NCBI GenBank assembly: GCA_025363315.1
Contig: JANYED010000213.1
Location: 1-61,138, forward strand
Origin: Polaromonas sp.
GTDB lineage: Bacteria; Pseudomonadota; Gammaproteobacteria; Burkholderiales; Burkholderiaceae_C
Length of the DNA stretch: 61,138 bases
Direction: 5' to 3'
The position numbers were made by a program, and so were the translations under genes. The notes under the pieces are model-generated. The model did no database searches. It was not told where the DNA came from and saw only the letters and a list, made by a program, of their open reading frames with translations. Numbering within the stretch: the stretch's first letter is position 1; each line of letters begins with the position of its first letter. This document shows positions 48,446-57,456 of the stretch, piece by piece.

Positions 48446-50035
48446 CTAAATCGTCATTTCATCTTCAATTGGTGCTGAGACCTTTTTGGGCCGCCCTGTG
48501 CGCGCCGCGGCTGGCTTGCAGACATGGGGCTCGGGAGCCGGAATAGGTGGCCATGCGGCAGGTTTAAGCGAGTTGTAGACGTTGGGGGCGCGCACGAGGA
48601 TGGCCTGCTCGATCTTCTCCATCCACTCGCGCAGAAGCTGCCATTCGGCCTGCGTGTAGGTGTCGGTCACGCTCATCTTGCCGTGGTTGAAGAACCGGCG
48701 CCTGATGGTGCCAGGGACGTCCAGCGAGGCCATCACCGCGCCAAAGGAGCGGCGCAGGTCATGGTTGGTCAGCTTCTCCAAATTGACCTCTTGGCGCAGC
48801 TCGTCGAGCAAGTCGGTCGCGTCGGAGTAGTGCCCCGACTTCGAGAGCTTGCTTCTGGCGGGAAACACGAATTTGCGAGACTTCCCCTCGAACCCGCGCC
48901 GCACGGCCTCCTCGGCCGCGAGCAACTGGCGCCGCTTCAACAGCTCCAAGGCCATCGGGGTGATCGGCAGGCGGTGATTGAGGCCGTTCTTGGTCTTGTA
49001 GAAGAAGACATAAGGCCCCCAGTCCTGGTCGTCCTTGATGCACACGTGGCTAGTGACCCTGCGCCCAACGCCCTCCTCGGCCGAATGCTCTTTGAGAAGC
49101 TCCAGCCACATGGTCTTGGCGTGCTCCGCCTTGCGGCACCCCCACAGCAGCATCAGCATCAGGTAGTGGACGCCCGTGGCGTTGTCGTTCGAGTCCTTCT
49201 TGCTCCACGCGGCCTCCAAGAACGAGCCAAGCGTCGTCGTGGGCCTCAGTGGGTTGCGTTTGCTGCGCTCCTCGCGCTCGCGCTCAATCTGCTCGCCCGT
49301 GCGGTATTGCTTGTTGAGGATGAGCACCATGAAGGGGTTGGCGACCAGCGTCGGCTCCCTGCGCTCCGCGCTTGCCGCAAGCGTCTCGAAACCAATGCAC
49401 CAGCGGACGGCGGCAGTGGCCCAGCGGAAGGCCTGCTCGTTTGCGGTGGGGAAAGCCTTGCCCTCGGCGAACTTGTCCATGATTTCGGTAGTGCCGAGCT
49501 CGCGGACTTTTCTGGTCGTCCATTTCCACCCGACGAACTTTTTCACCGCTCGGTCATAGACCCGGAGCGTCTCCTTGGTCGCGGGCTTCTGCTGCCGCTC
49601 GACCAGATGGCGCCGATACTGCGCCAGCGCGTCGCCCAGGGTCAATTCCTCGGCTGAGAGCTTGCGCGCGAGCTCGTTGGGATTTTTGCCCGTCTCGACC
49701 ATGGTCAAGGCGAGTTCAGCCGCTTTATTGCGCGCGGTCTCGATCCGCAGGAAGTCGGCGACATTGCCGACGGTGGGCATGATCGATTTGCCGTGGACCT
49801 TGCGCCGGATGATGTAGGTCTTCTTGCCGGCGACGCGGATGCCAAAGCCTGGGGGAGCCGAGCGGTTGCTGTCCCATAAGATATAGGAGGGGACGAAGTC
49901 GGGGTTTGGATGTCCATCCGCGCCCAATTTGGGATTGGCCTTGAAGATGAGCTTGCCTGTTGTGGAGTCGTAGCCTTTGGGGATCTGCTCCAAAGTCAGG
50001 CCCTTGATGAATTTGAGATCGAGATCAGTCTTCAT
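48446..50035 (-). CDS. int: Tyrosine integrase of the element
   Basis: A 529-aa site-specific recombinase, placed 270 bp from attR and transcribed inward, the usual place for the integrase that made the junctions. The N-terminal half has a DUF4102-like arm-binding part (GFGIRVAGKKTYIIRRKVHGKSIMPTVG) and a core-binding helix bundle. The catalytic domain has Arg in LLWGCRKAEHAK, H-x-L-R in TNHDLRRSFGAV, a late FNHGKMSVTDTYTQ with the His and nucleophilic Tyr, and Lys in the KTKNGLNHRLPI strand. Arm-type AGTCCCCAT sites occur at both ends. The likely target is the 20-bp mutS core. Confidence 0.92.
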   Translation of the reverse strand: MKTDLDLKFIKGLTLEQIPKGYDSTTGKLIFKANPKLGADGHPNPDFVPSYILWDSNRSAPPGFGIRVAGKKTYIIRRKVHGKSIMPTVGNVADFLRIETARNKAAELALTMVETGKNPNELARKLSAEELTLGDALAQYRRHLVERQQKPATKETLRVYDRAVKKFVGWKWTTRKVRELGTTEIMDKFAEGKAFPTANEQAFRWATAAVRWCIGFETLAASAERREPTLVANPFMVLILNKQYRTGEQIEREREERSKRNPLRPTTTLGSFLEAAWSKKDSNDNATGVHYLMLMLLWGCRKAEHAKTMWLELLKEHSAEEGVGRRVTSHVCIKDDQDWGPYVFFYKTKNGLNHRLPITPMALELLKRRQLLAAEEAVRRGFEGKSRKFVFPARSKLSKSGHYSDATDLLDELRQEVNLEKLTNHDLRRSFGAVMASLDVPGTIRRRFFNHGKMSVTDTYTQAEWQLLREWMEKIEQAILVRAPNVYNSLKPAAWPPIPAPEPHVCKPAAARTGRPKKVSAPIEDEMTI

Positions 50036-50052
50036 CGCTCTGCCCTTTCGTT

Positions 50053-50085
50053 GATCTTCGGGGGACCGAAATTTCCGCGAAGATC
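50053..50085. other. Inverted repeat at the integrase start
   Basis: GATCTTCG (50053-50060) and CGAAGATC (50078-50085), perfect 8-bp arms 18 bp upstream of the integrase ATG on its strand. Possible operator or arm-site array. Confidence 0.45.
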
Positions 50086-50162
50086 ATTGTTTTAATTAGG
50101 ATTTTCAGTCCAACCTTTAAGGGGGACTGATATCGCAGTGTATAGGAAAATGTCGAATGCCC

Positions 50163-50182
50163 AGTCACCCCAGAGTCCCCAT
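50163..50182 (+). repeat. Integrase arm-type site pair, right end
   Basis: AGTCACCCC at 50163 and AGTCCCCAT at 50174-50182, 11 bp apart as at the left end; an inverted relative (GGGGGACT) lies at 50121-50128. Confidence 0.6.
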
Positions 50183-50242
50183 AAAAAGCGAGATGCGTGG
50201 GGTCAAGGGGGTGCATGTGACGGCAAATGACGGAACCGGATT

Positions 50243-52870
50243 GTGGAAATTTCGTTGATTTCAAAGGAAAAAATAGATTTCGTTCCGAGCCCGCTGGAGG
50301 CTGGGAAACACACGCCGATGATGCGGCAGTATCTGGCCATCAAGGCTGAATACCCAGACACCCTGTTGCTGTACCGGATGGGAGATTTTTACGAAGTGTT
50401 TTTTGCCGACGCTGAAAAAGCGTCGCGGCTGCTGGGCATCACGCTGACCAAACGCGGTGCCACCAATGGTGAGCCAATCCAGATGGCGGGCGTGCCGTTT
50501 CATTCGCTTGAAGGCTATCTGGCCAAGCTGATCAAATTGGGCGAATCAGTCGCCATTTGTGAACAGGTCGGCGATGTGGCCACGAGTAAAGGCCCGGTCG
50601 AACGCAAAGTCGTGCGGGTGGTGACGCCCGGAACGTTGACAGACACCGAACTGCTGGGCGACAAATCCGAATCAGTTCTGCTGGCCGTACACCAGGGTGC
50701 ACGCAACACCTGCGGCCTGGCGTGGCTGAGCGTGACGCAGGGCCAGATCAGTCTGGCGGAATGTGCCAGCGATGAACTTGAGATTTGGTTGGCTCGTATC
50801 GCGCCCAGTGAGCTGATTTACAACGTGGATGTGACGCCCGCATTCGAGGCGCGATTGAAAGCTGCGCGCTGCGCCACCGCTGCCCGCGCTGCCTGGCAGT
50901 TTGACGCTGCGCTGGGCGCGCGGCGCTTGTTAGAGCAGCTCAAGGCCCTATCGCTAGCGTCCTGGCACGCTGAAGATCTGCACCAGGCCCACGCCGCCGC
51001 CGCCGCCCTGCTGGGCTATGCCGAGCACACCCAAGGCCGCACACTGCCCCACGTGCGGGCTTTGCAAGTGGTGCGGTCGGGCGAGTTGATCGACCTGCCA
51101 CTGACAACCCGACGCAATCTGGAGCTGACGCAAACCCTGCGCGCTGAGGATTCACCCACATTGTTTTCGTTGCTGGACACCTGCACCACCGGCATGGGCA
51201 GCCGCGCGCTAAAAAGCTGGCTGCTTAGCCCGCGACGTGCCAGAGCCGAAGCAACCGCTCGCCTGGAAGCCGTCACGCATTTGCGCGGTGGATTGCAGCA
51301 AACCTTGCGCGCGCAGCTTAAAGGCTCAAGCGACGTAGAACGCATCACCGCCCGCATCGCGCTGCGGCAGGTACGCCCGCGCGAGCTGGTGGCGCTACAG
51401 CAAACGCTATTAAAAGCAGAGCTGCTCGCGCCCAAATCCATTGGGTTACCGGCGCTTTTGGCAGGTATTTTTAGCGATTTACAGCCTCCAGAAGGCTGCG
51501 CAGCGCTTTTGAGGCGCTATTTGCTTGATGAGCCCGCCGCGCTGGTGCGTGATGGCGGCGTCATCAACCATGGCTGCGATGCAGACCTGGACGAATTGCG
51601 CGGCATTCAAACCAACTGTGACGCGTTTTTACTCGACTTGGAAGGCCGTGAAAAGGCGCGCACAGGCATCAGCAACCTGCGGGTGCAGTTCAACAAGGTG
51701 CACGGCTTTTATATTGAAGTCACGCAGGGTCAGGCCAGCAAAGTACCTGACGACTACCGCCGCCGCCAAACCCTCAAAAACGCAGAGCGCTACATCACGC
51801 CTGAGCTGAAAGCCTTTGAAGACAAAGCCTTGTCAGCGCAAGAACGCGCACTGGCACGCGAAAAGTTTTTATACGAGCAACTGCTGGACGAGTTGCAAAC
51901 CTTTATCCCCGCATTAAGCAAACTGGCGCGCGCACTCGCCTGCCTGGATGCACTTTGCGCGCTGGCAGAACGCTCTTTAACCCTAAACTGGGCGGCGCCC
52001 GTTTTCGTCAACCAGCCCTGCATCGACATTACCCAAGGCCGCCACCCGGTAGTGCAAGCGCGCCTGGCTGAAACGACAGGTGGCTCATTCATTGCCAACG
52101 ACTGCAGCCTTTCCGCCAAGCAGCGCATGCAGGTCATCACCGGCCCCAACATGGGCGGTAAATCAACCTACATGCGCCAAGTCGCGCTGATTGTGCTGCT
52201 GGCCAGCGTTGGCTCATACGTGCCAGCAGCGGCGTGTCGGCTCGGGCCGATTGACGCGATTCACACCCGCATTGGCGCGGCCGATGATGTGGCCAACGCA
52301 CAATCCACCTTCATGCTGGAGATGACGGAGGCCGCGCAAATTTTGCACACTGCCACTGCGCACAGCCTGGTGCTGATGGACGAAATCGGACGAGGCACAT
52401 CAACGTTTGACGGGCTGGCATTGGCAGGCGGCATTGCCGCGTACCTGCACAACAAAACGCAGGCTTTCACTTTGTTTGCGACACATTACTTTGAGCTGAC
52501 TGAGTTTCCGGCGCAGCACCACGGCGCTGTCAACGTGCATGTAAGCGCGGTTGAATCGGGCAACAACATTGTGTTTTTGCACCACATTGAGCCTGGCCCG
52601 GCCAGCAAAAGCTACGGCATTGCAGTGGCCAAGCTGGCAGGCGTGCCGGGGGCCGTTGTCAACCACGCACGCCATGCCTTGAATGCATTGGAGGCACAGC
52701 AAAGCGATGCTCGCGCGCAGGTTGATTTGTTTGCTGCGCCACCACAAACGCTTACCAGAGAACCAAGCCCTGTCGACAAGGCATTGGGTACGATAGAGCC
52801 TGACGCGCTCAGCCCGCGGGAGGCGCTTGATGCGCTGTACGAGCTGAAAAAACTCCTCAAACAAAATTAA
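50243..52870 (+). CDS. mutS: DNA mismatch repair protein MutS with an element-encoded start
   Basis: Recognises base mismatches and starts repair with MutL. The 875-aa protein has the mismatch-binding [14 protein letters not shown], connector, lever and clamp regions, Walker [28 protein letters not shown] and the C-terminal tetramer helix [15 protein letters not shown]. The first 22 residues ([20 protein letters not shown] then GK) come from the integrated element; conserved MutS sequence begins at [12 protein letters not shown] 50243 is the first possible start after an in-frame stop at 50228, with only a weak CGGA before it; TTG 50255 is an alternative, and the internal ATG pair at 50318 would drop HTP. 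Expression therefore depends on signals in the last few hundred bp of the element. Residues around 395 ([17 protein letters not shown]) include a dispersed-repeat copy. Confidence 0.95.
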   Translation: MEISLISKEKIDFVPSPLEAGKHTPMMRQYLAIKAEYPDTLLLYRMGDFYEVFFADAEKASRLLGITLTKRGATNGEPIQMAGVPFHSLEGYLAKLIKLGESVAICEQVGDVATSKGPVERKVVRVVTPGTLTDTELLGDKSESVLLAVHQGARNTCGLAWLSVTQGQISLAECASDELEIWLARIAPSELIYNVDVTPAFEARLKAARCATAARAAWQFDAALGARRLLEQLKALSLASWHAEDLHQAHAAAAALLGYAEHTQGRTLPHVRALQVVRSGELIDLPLTTRRNLELTQTLRAEDSPTLFSLLDTCTTGMGSRALKSWLLSPRRARAEATARLEAVTHLRGGLQQTLRAQLKGSSDVERITARIALRQVRPRELVALQQTLLKAELLAPKSIGLPALLAGIFSDLQPPEGCAALLRRYLLDEPAALVRDGGVINHGCDADLDELRGIQTNCDAFLLDLEGREKARTGISNLRVQFNKVHGFYIEVTQGQASKVPDDYRRRQTLKNAERYITPELKAFEDKALSAQERALAREKFLYEQLLDELQTFIPALSKLARALACLDALCALAERSLTLNWAAPVFVNQPCIDITQGRHPVVQARLAETTGGSFIANDCSLSAKQRMQVITGPNMGGKSTYMRQVALIVLLASVGSYVPAAACRLGPIDAIHTRIGAADDVANAQSTFMLEMTEAAQILHTATAHSLVLMDEIGRGTSTFDGLALAGGIAAYLHNKTQAFTLFATHYFELTEFPAQHHGAVNVHVSAVESGNNIVFLHHIEPGPASKSYGIAVAKLAGVPGAVVNHARHALNALEAQQSDARAQVDLFAAPPQTLTREPSPVDKALGTIEPDALSPREALDALYELKKLLKQN
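50309..50328 (+). repeat. attR core (20-bp direct repeat) within mutS
   Basis: Same 20 bases as 7918-7937, read in mutS frame as H-T-P-M-M-R plus two bases of the next codon. Confidence 0.85.
51408..51452 (-). repeat. Dispersed repeat, copy E, inside mutS
   Basis: Minus-strand reading cccaatggatttgggcgcga then gcagctctgcttttaatagcg. It sits in a variable linker of MutS and is translated in frame. Confidence 0.7.
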
Positions 52871-52888
52871 TCAAAAGCAATCAACAAC

Positions 52889-53716
52889 ATGACCTATTGC
52901 GTCGCCATCAAACTTAATGCCGGGCTGGTTTTTTTGTCTGACTCGCGTACCAACGCGGGCCTGGATCAGATCAGCACCTTCCGCAAGATGATCATTTATG
53001 AAAAGCAGAATGACCGATTCATGGTGCTGCTGTCAGCGGGCAATTTGTCGATCTCGCAGTCGGTGCGCGAGATTTTGCAGGTTGAGCAGCTCAAAGACGC
53101 GGGCGGCGGCCCGCCCATCACCATCTGGAACGCCAAAAGCATGTTTGATGCTGCCCGCGTGCTTGGCTCAGCCATTCGCCGTGTGCATGAGCGTGATGCC
53201 GAAGACCTCAAAGCCTCGGGCGTTGACTTCAATGTGTCGCTGGTGTTGGGCGGGCAAATCAAGGGCGAAGGCATGCGCCTGTTCCAGGTGTATTCAGCCG
53301 GTAACTTCATTGAAGCCACAAGCGAAACCCCCTACTTTCAGGTCGGCGAATCCAAATATGGCAAGCCCGTGCTTGACCGCGTCATCACGCCCGAAACACC
53401 GCTGGACGAAGCCGCCAAATGCGCGCTTGTGTCAATGGACTCCACCCTTAAGTCAAACCTGTCTGTTGGCCTGCCGCTGGACATGGTGGTGTATGAGGTA
53501 GATACCTTTCAAAGCAACAAGGTGGTGTGTATTGACCATGAAAACCCATACTTTCGCATGCTGCATGACAACTGGGGCAAAAAGCTGCGTGAGGTGTTTG
53601 ACAGCATTGAAGACCCGATGTGGACGGGCGGTGCCACGCAGGTGCCGCTGCTCACACCACTGACGCGCAACCAGCCCTTGAGAAAAATCACGTCGCCTGA
53701 AGAAAAACTGATTTGA
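52889..53716 (+). CDS. Anbu-type bacterial proteasome homologue
   Basis: A 275-aa Ntn-hydrolase. The sequence MTYCVAIKLNAGLVFLSDSRTNAG places the nucleophile Thr at position 2, and D18/R20 in SDSRTNAG plus RFMVLLSAGNLSISQ match the Anbu (ancestral beta-subunit) family. Anbu proteins assemble into open ring or helical particles; the substrate is unknown, and they often lie beside transglutaminase and circularly permuted ATP-grasp genes, which are not seen here. It follows mutS by 18 bp and may share its transcript, so changes in mutS expression could reach it. Confidence 0.88.
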   Translation: MTYCVAIKLNAGLVFLSDSRTNAGLDQISTFRKMIIYEKQNDRFMVLLSAGNLSISQSVREILQVEQLKDAGGGPPITIWNAKSMFDAARVLGSAIRRVHERDAEDLKASGVDFNVSLVLGGQIKGEGMRLFQVYSAGNFIEATSETPYFQVGESKYGKPVLDRVITPETPLDEAAKCALVSMDSTLKSNLSVGLPLDMVVYEVDTFQSNKVVCIDHENPYFRMLHDNWGKKLREVFDSIEDPMWTGGATQVPLLTPLTRNQPLRKITSPEEKLI

Positions 53717-54585
53717 CACGCCCATCACCGCACGGCTCGGGGCCAGCACCTGCTGCGTCAATACACAAGCCGGTCATTGTTTTTTCCCACGGCAACAGCT
53801 TTCCAGCCAGCACCTACGGCGTTGTTTTTCGCCAGCTTGAGGCGCGCGGCTACAGCGTCAAAGCCATCGAAAAATTTGGCCACGATCCCGCCTACCCCGT
53901 CACCAGCAACTGGCCACACCTGGTGCAGCAGCTGGCTGACTTCAGCGCGCAGCAGGTTAAAAAAACTGGCCAACCGGTATTTTTAGTCGGCCACTCGCTG
54001 GGCGGATTTTTAAGCCTGATGTGTGCGGCCCGCCACCCTGAACTGGGCGACAAGCCCGTATGCGGTGTGGTGCTGCTGGACGCGCCCTTGATTGGCGGCT
54101 GGCGCGCCACTGGCCTCAGCATCGCCAAGCGCACAAGTCTGGTCGGCTCGGTATTGCCCGGCGTGGTAAGCCGAAGACGCAAGCATCAGTGGCCTGATTT
54201 GGATTCAGTGTTCACGCATTTCCGCAGTAAAAAAGCCTTTGCCCGCTGGAATGATGACGTGCTGCGTGACTACATCGAGCAAGGCACACACGATGCGGCA
54301 GGCCTGCGCGCTTTGAGCTTTGACCGCGATGTAGAAACCGCCATCTACAACACCCTTCCCCACAACCTGGACCAGCTCATCAAGCGCCATCCGCTCAGGT
54401 GTCCGGTCACATTTATCGGCGGGCTTCAGTCAATGGAAATGAAGCAGGTCGGCATGGCGCTGACAACAAAAGTCAGCAAAGGCCGCATCATGATGCTGGA
54501 AGGCAGCCATTTGTTCCCGATGGAAAAACCATTAGCCACAGCCAGCGCAATTGAAACGGCGTTGCTCAATATGAGCAGCATGTAA
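53713..54585 (+). CDS. Alpha/beta hydrolase
   Basis: A 290-aa esterase/lipase-like protein. PVIVFSHGNSFPASTYGVVF is the oxyanion region, VFLVGHSLGGFLSLM holds the nucleophile elbow G-H-S-L-G, VVLLDAPLIGG follows, and GRIMMLEGSHLFPME carries the catalytic His. The TTG start overlaps the stop of the Anbu gene by 4 bp, so the two are coupled. Substrate unknown. Confidence 0.88.
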   Translation: MTRPSPHGSGPAPAASIHKPVIVFSHGNSFPASTYGVVFRQLEARGYSVKAIEKFGHDPAYPVTSNWPHLVQQLADFSAQQVKKTGQPVFLVGHSLGGFLSLMCAARHPELGDKPVCGVVLLDAPLIGGWRATGLSIAKRTSLVGSVLPGVVSRRRKHQWPDLDSVFTHFRSKKAFARWNDDVLRDYIEQGTHDAAGLRALSFDRDVETAIYNTLPHNLDQLIKRHPLRCPVTFIGGLQSMEMKQVGMALTTKVSKGRIMMLEGSHLFPMEKPLATASAIETALLNMSSM

Positions 54586-54596
54586 GTATTAAGCGC

Positions 54597-55430
54597 CTAT
54601 GCGGCCCACGTCACCAGCCCGCTCCACGCGGTGGCCAGCACCACCAGGCCAAACGCAATCCGGTACCAGGCAAACGGCACAAAGCTGTGGCTGGATATAT
54701 ATCGCAGCAGCCAGCGTATGCACAGCCAGGCGCTGATGAATGAGAACACCAGCCCAACGGCAAACATCGGCACATCAGCCATGCTGAGCAGCGCACGCTC
54801 TTTGTACAAACTGTAGACGCCCGCGCCTATCAGCGTAGGCATGGCCAGGAAGAACGAAAAATCAGTAGCCGCCTTGCGCGACAGCCCCAGCAGCATGCCG
54901 CCAATGATGGTGGCGCCACTGCGGCTGGTACCGGGCACCATAGCCAGCGTTTGCACCAGCCCCACTTTCAGCGCGTCTTGCCAGGTCATCGTGTCGACGG
55001 AATCGATCCGGGCTAGCGCCGGGTTGTTGGCCTGCCGCTTTTCAGCCCACAAAATAATCAGGCCGCCAACAATGAAGGTGCTGGCCACCACCACAGGCGT
55101 AAAAAGGTTGGCCTTGATCGCCCTGCCAAACAGCAGGCCCAGCACCACGGCGGGCAGGAAGGCGATAAACACATTCAGCGCAAACTGCTGCGCCTGTTTG
55201 TCAGTCGGCAGCGCAATGAATGTGGTGCGGATTTTTTGCCAGTAAACCAAAATCACCGCAAATATCGCCCCGGTTTGAATGGCAATGTCAAACACCTTGG
55301 CTTTTTCATCGTCAAAGCCCAACAGCGCACCCGCCAAAATCAGATGGCCGGTTGACGAAATAGGCAAAAACTCGGTCAGTCCCTCGACGATGCCCATGAT
55401 GGCGGCTTTGACTAGCAGGGTAATGTCCAC
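54597..55430 (-). CDS. uppP: Undecaprenyl-diphosphatase
   Basis: Integral membrane enzyme that recycles undecaprenyl pyrophosphate for cell-wall synthesis and gives bacitracin resistance. The 277-aa protein has the two conserved motifs [18 protein letters not shown] (15-32) and [33 protein letters not shown], and about eight membrane helices. It converges on the hydrolase gene. Confidence 0.95.
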   Translation of the reverse strand: MDITLLVKAAIMGIVEGLTEFLPISSTGHLILAGALLGFDDEKAKVFDIAIQTGAIFAVILVYWQKIRTTFIALPTDKQAQQFALNVFIAFLPAVVLGLLFGRAIKANLFTPVVVASTFIVGGLIILWAEKRQANNPALARIDSVDTMTWQDALKVGLVQTLAMVPGTSRSGATIIGGMLLGLSRKAATDFSFFLAMPTLIGAGVYSLYKERALLSMADVPMFAVGLVFSFISAWLCIRWLLRYISSHSFVPFAWYRIAFGLVVLATAWSGLVTWAA

Positions 55431-55590
55431 TTAAAACTCCAGAGTTGAGACTTGAATTATCGCTGGCGGGTTTGGCCGTTCAAACCGCGCGAAAGGCGGC
55501 TCACGCCCTTTTTCGGCGTTTCGTCGCACAGCGATTGCGGCCGAGGTGTGTCAAAGGCACAGTCCAGTCCATCAACCGACAAGGCTCACC

Positions 55591-56010
55591 ATGCAACTCA
55601 CACCTTTGATAGCCGTTCACATGACTGCCGCCTTGACAGCCGTAGCCATTGGCCCGGTTGCCCTGTGGGCGCGCAAAGGCGCCGTCCAGCGGCCCAAGCT
55701 GCACCGCGCCTTTGGCTATGCGTGGGTGACGATGATGCTGATGACGGCTGTAACGGCGATTTTTATACGCGACTTCAGGCTGCCAAATGTGGCGGGTTAC
55801 ACGCCGATTCACCTCTTTGTGCCCATAACTTTCCACTTTTTGTTTCGCGCCTTTCAAGCCTTGGGACGGGCAGATGTTCAGGGTCACCGCAAAGCCATGG
55901 TGCGGCTGTACATCAGTGCCTGTGTGGTGGCGGGTGCGTTTACGCTGCTGCCGCAGCGCTATTTGGGCAACCTGGTCTGGCATCAGTGGCTGGGCATCAC
56001 ACTGTTTTAA
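55591..56010 (+). CDS. DUF2306 membrane protein
   Basis: A 139-aa protein from ATG 55591 (a longer frame upstream is not membrane-like). It has four membrane helices with HMTAALTAVAIGPVALW, KLHRAFGYAWVTMML, TPIHLFVPITFHFLFRA and HRKAMVRLYISACVVAGAFTLLPQRYLG; the conserved His and Arg between helices are typical of DUF2306. Function unknown. Confidence 0.8.
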   Translation: MQLTPLIAVHMTAALTAVAIGPVALWARKGAVQRPKLHRAFGYAWVTMMLMTAVTAIFIRDFRLPNVAGYTPIHLFVPITFHFLFRAFQALGRADVQGHRKAMVRLYISACVVAGAFTLLPQRYLGNLVWHQWLGITLF

Positions 56011-56053
56011 CCCGCAACCCTATTCACCTACCCTCTCACAACAGGAGATCAAC

Positions 56054-56347
56054 ATGTCAACATCCATCCCGCTACAACCCCAGCGAGAACGCCAGGCCAG
56101 ACGCCGCGCCAGCGCAAAAATGGGCTGGTACATCCATGCACTGGTGTACGTCAGCGTCAACCTGATGCTGGCGCTGTTGTCTGGCGTGCGCGGCAATCAT
56201 TGGGCTGTTTTTCCGGCGTTGGGATGGGGCCTGGGGCTGGCCATTCACGGTTTAGTGGTGTTTTTTGCCACCGATGGTGCTGGCCTGCATGAACGACTGG
56301 TGCAGCGCGAGCGCGAACGTCTTGCCGCACACCGCGACGCCTGGTAA
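56054..56347 (+). CDS. 2TM-domain protein
   Basis: A 97-aa protein with a charged start, two membrane helices (YIHALVYVSVNLMLALLSG; WAVFPALGWGLGLAIHGLVVFFA) and a charged C-terminal helix, the 2TM layout usually found next to LytS/LytTR systems, as here. AGGAGATCAAC precedes the ATG. Confidence 0.85.
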   Translation: MSTSIPLQPQRERQARRRASAKMGWYIHALVYVSVNLMLALLSGVRGNHWAVFPALGWGLGLAIHGLVVFFATDGAGLHERLVQRERERLAAHRDAW

Positions 56348-56426
56348 CTGGCTAATCTATCATTGTGTGATGCAAGTTTTGATCCCACCACCAACTGCTG
56401 AACAGGCACGCACGCCGTTGGCAAAC

Positions 56427-56438
56427 TTGCTTGCTTGC
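56427..56438 (+). repeat. TTGC tetranucleotide tract at the kinase 5' end
   Basis: TTGCTTGCTTGC, three units, at the point where the ATG-initiated frame and the kinase frame meet. Loss of one unit would fuse them. Confidence 0.5.
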
Positions 56439-57456
56439 CTGTCTGCCTGGTCTGGCCCGGCACAGCCTGATTGTCATGGGCTTTTGTCTGCTCATTGCAG
56501 TCGTGCTGTGGCTGGCCAAGCCAGGTCAGCACTTTGATGTGCAACTGGTTTACTCGCTGGTCACTGGGCTGAGTTCTTGGCTACTGATTGACGGGGCACG
56601 GTTTTTTATTGATGTGAAATCGCCGTTTGGCTTTCCCCGGGGTTGGCGCGGCGTGGCAGTTATTCTTGTGGGTGTTTGCCTTGGATTTGTAGCGGGCACG
56701 CTGGCAGGCGATGCGTACAGCGGCAGGTCAACCTTTGAACTCTTGCCCAACCAGCCGCGCTTTTTTCTGTATCTGTTTTTGTTCACCGCCAGCGTCGGTG
56801 TAGGTATCAGCTACTTTTTTTATGCCATCGGCAAAAGCGCCTATTTGCAGCGCGAACTGGCCACGTCGCGTCAGCAGGCCACCGAAGCGCAGCTCAAGCT
56901 GCTGCAAAGCCAGCTGGAGCCGCACATGCTGTTCAACACGCTGGCCAACTTGCGTGCTTTGATCAACGCCGATCCGCCCCGTGCCACCACCATGCTGGAC
57001 AGCCTCATCGACTACCTTCGCGCCACCTTAAGCGCGTCACGCGCAACCAGCCACAGCCTGCAAAACGAGTTTGCCCGGCTGCACGACTACCTGGCGCTAA
57101 TGCAGGTGCGCATGGGGCCCCGCTTGACTTACACACTGGATTTACCCGCAGACATTGCCGGGCAGAGTGTGCCCACCCTGCTGCTACAGCCGCTGGTTGA
57201 AAACGCCATCAAACACGGGTTGGAGCCCAAAATTGAGGGCGGTAGCGTGGCCGTTAGCGCGCACCATGACGGTCCCAACATCATCCTTGATGTGGTTGAC
57301 AGCGGCGTGGGGCTAAAGGACGGCAGCGGCTTTGGCTTGACGCAGGTGCGTGAGCGTTTGCAGGCCGTGTATGGTAACCAAGCCACTATTTATTTAGGAG
57401 CTGGTCGCACCGGTTTTACAAGGGCTTGCGTTACTTTTCCTTCGAAAAAATCATGA
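56431..57456 (+). CDS. LytS/AlgZ-type sensor histidine kinase (5' end uncertain)
   Basis: A 341-aa kinase from TTG 56431: four to five membrane helices, then the His_kinase box QSQLEPHMLFNTLANLRALI with the phospho-His, the N box LLLQPLVENAIKHGLEPK and DVVDSGVGLKDGSGFGLTQVRERL. It phosphorylates the LytTR response regulator that overlaps it by 4 bp. An ATG at 56370 in another frame (MQVLIPPPTAEQARTPLANL) looks like the natural start and joins this frame if one TTGC unit of the tract at 56427-56438 is removed, so the gene may be frameshifted here. A repeat-like segment lies near its end (about 57380-57415). Confidence 0.8.
   Translation: MLACLPGLARHSLIVMGFCLLIAVVLWLAKPGQHFDVQLVYSLVTGLSSWLLIDGARFFIDVKSPFGFPRGWRGVAVILVGVCLGFVAGTLAGDAYSGRSTFELLPNQPRFFLYLFLFTASVGVGISYFFYAIGKSAYLQRELATSRQQATEAQLKLLQSQLEPHMLFNTLANLRALINADPPRATTMLDSLIDYLRATLSASRATSHSLQNEFARLHDYLALMQVRMGPRLTYTLDLPADIAGQSVPTLLLQPLVENAIKHGLEPKIEGGSVAVSAHHDGPNIILDVVDSGVGLKDGSGFGLTQVRERLQAVYGNQATIYLGAGRTGFTRACVTFPSKKS

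Larger units (their letters stand above)
7918..50328. mobile_element. 42.4-kb integrative and mobilizable element inserted in mutS
   Basis: Bounded by identical 20-bp direct repeats (7918-7937 and 50309-50328) that are part of mutS. It carries an integrase next to the right end (48446-50035), a second tyrosine recombinase, a TrfA-like replication protein, a MobF relaxase, an RHH accessory protein and a VirD4-like coupling protein. Cargo covers SOS mutagenesis, restriction-modification, Shedu, ArdC and many unknown genes. No VirB4-like ATPase or other mating-pair genes were found, so it is probably mobilized by a helper. The chromosomal GGGCGC-AGCAGCT repeat is found only outside it, as expected for foreign DNA. 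Confidence 0.85.

Noticed and set aside
7918-50328. Insertion at a tRNA gene
   Set aside because: The boundary repeat is coding sequence of mutS; no tRNA-like sequence was seen at either end.
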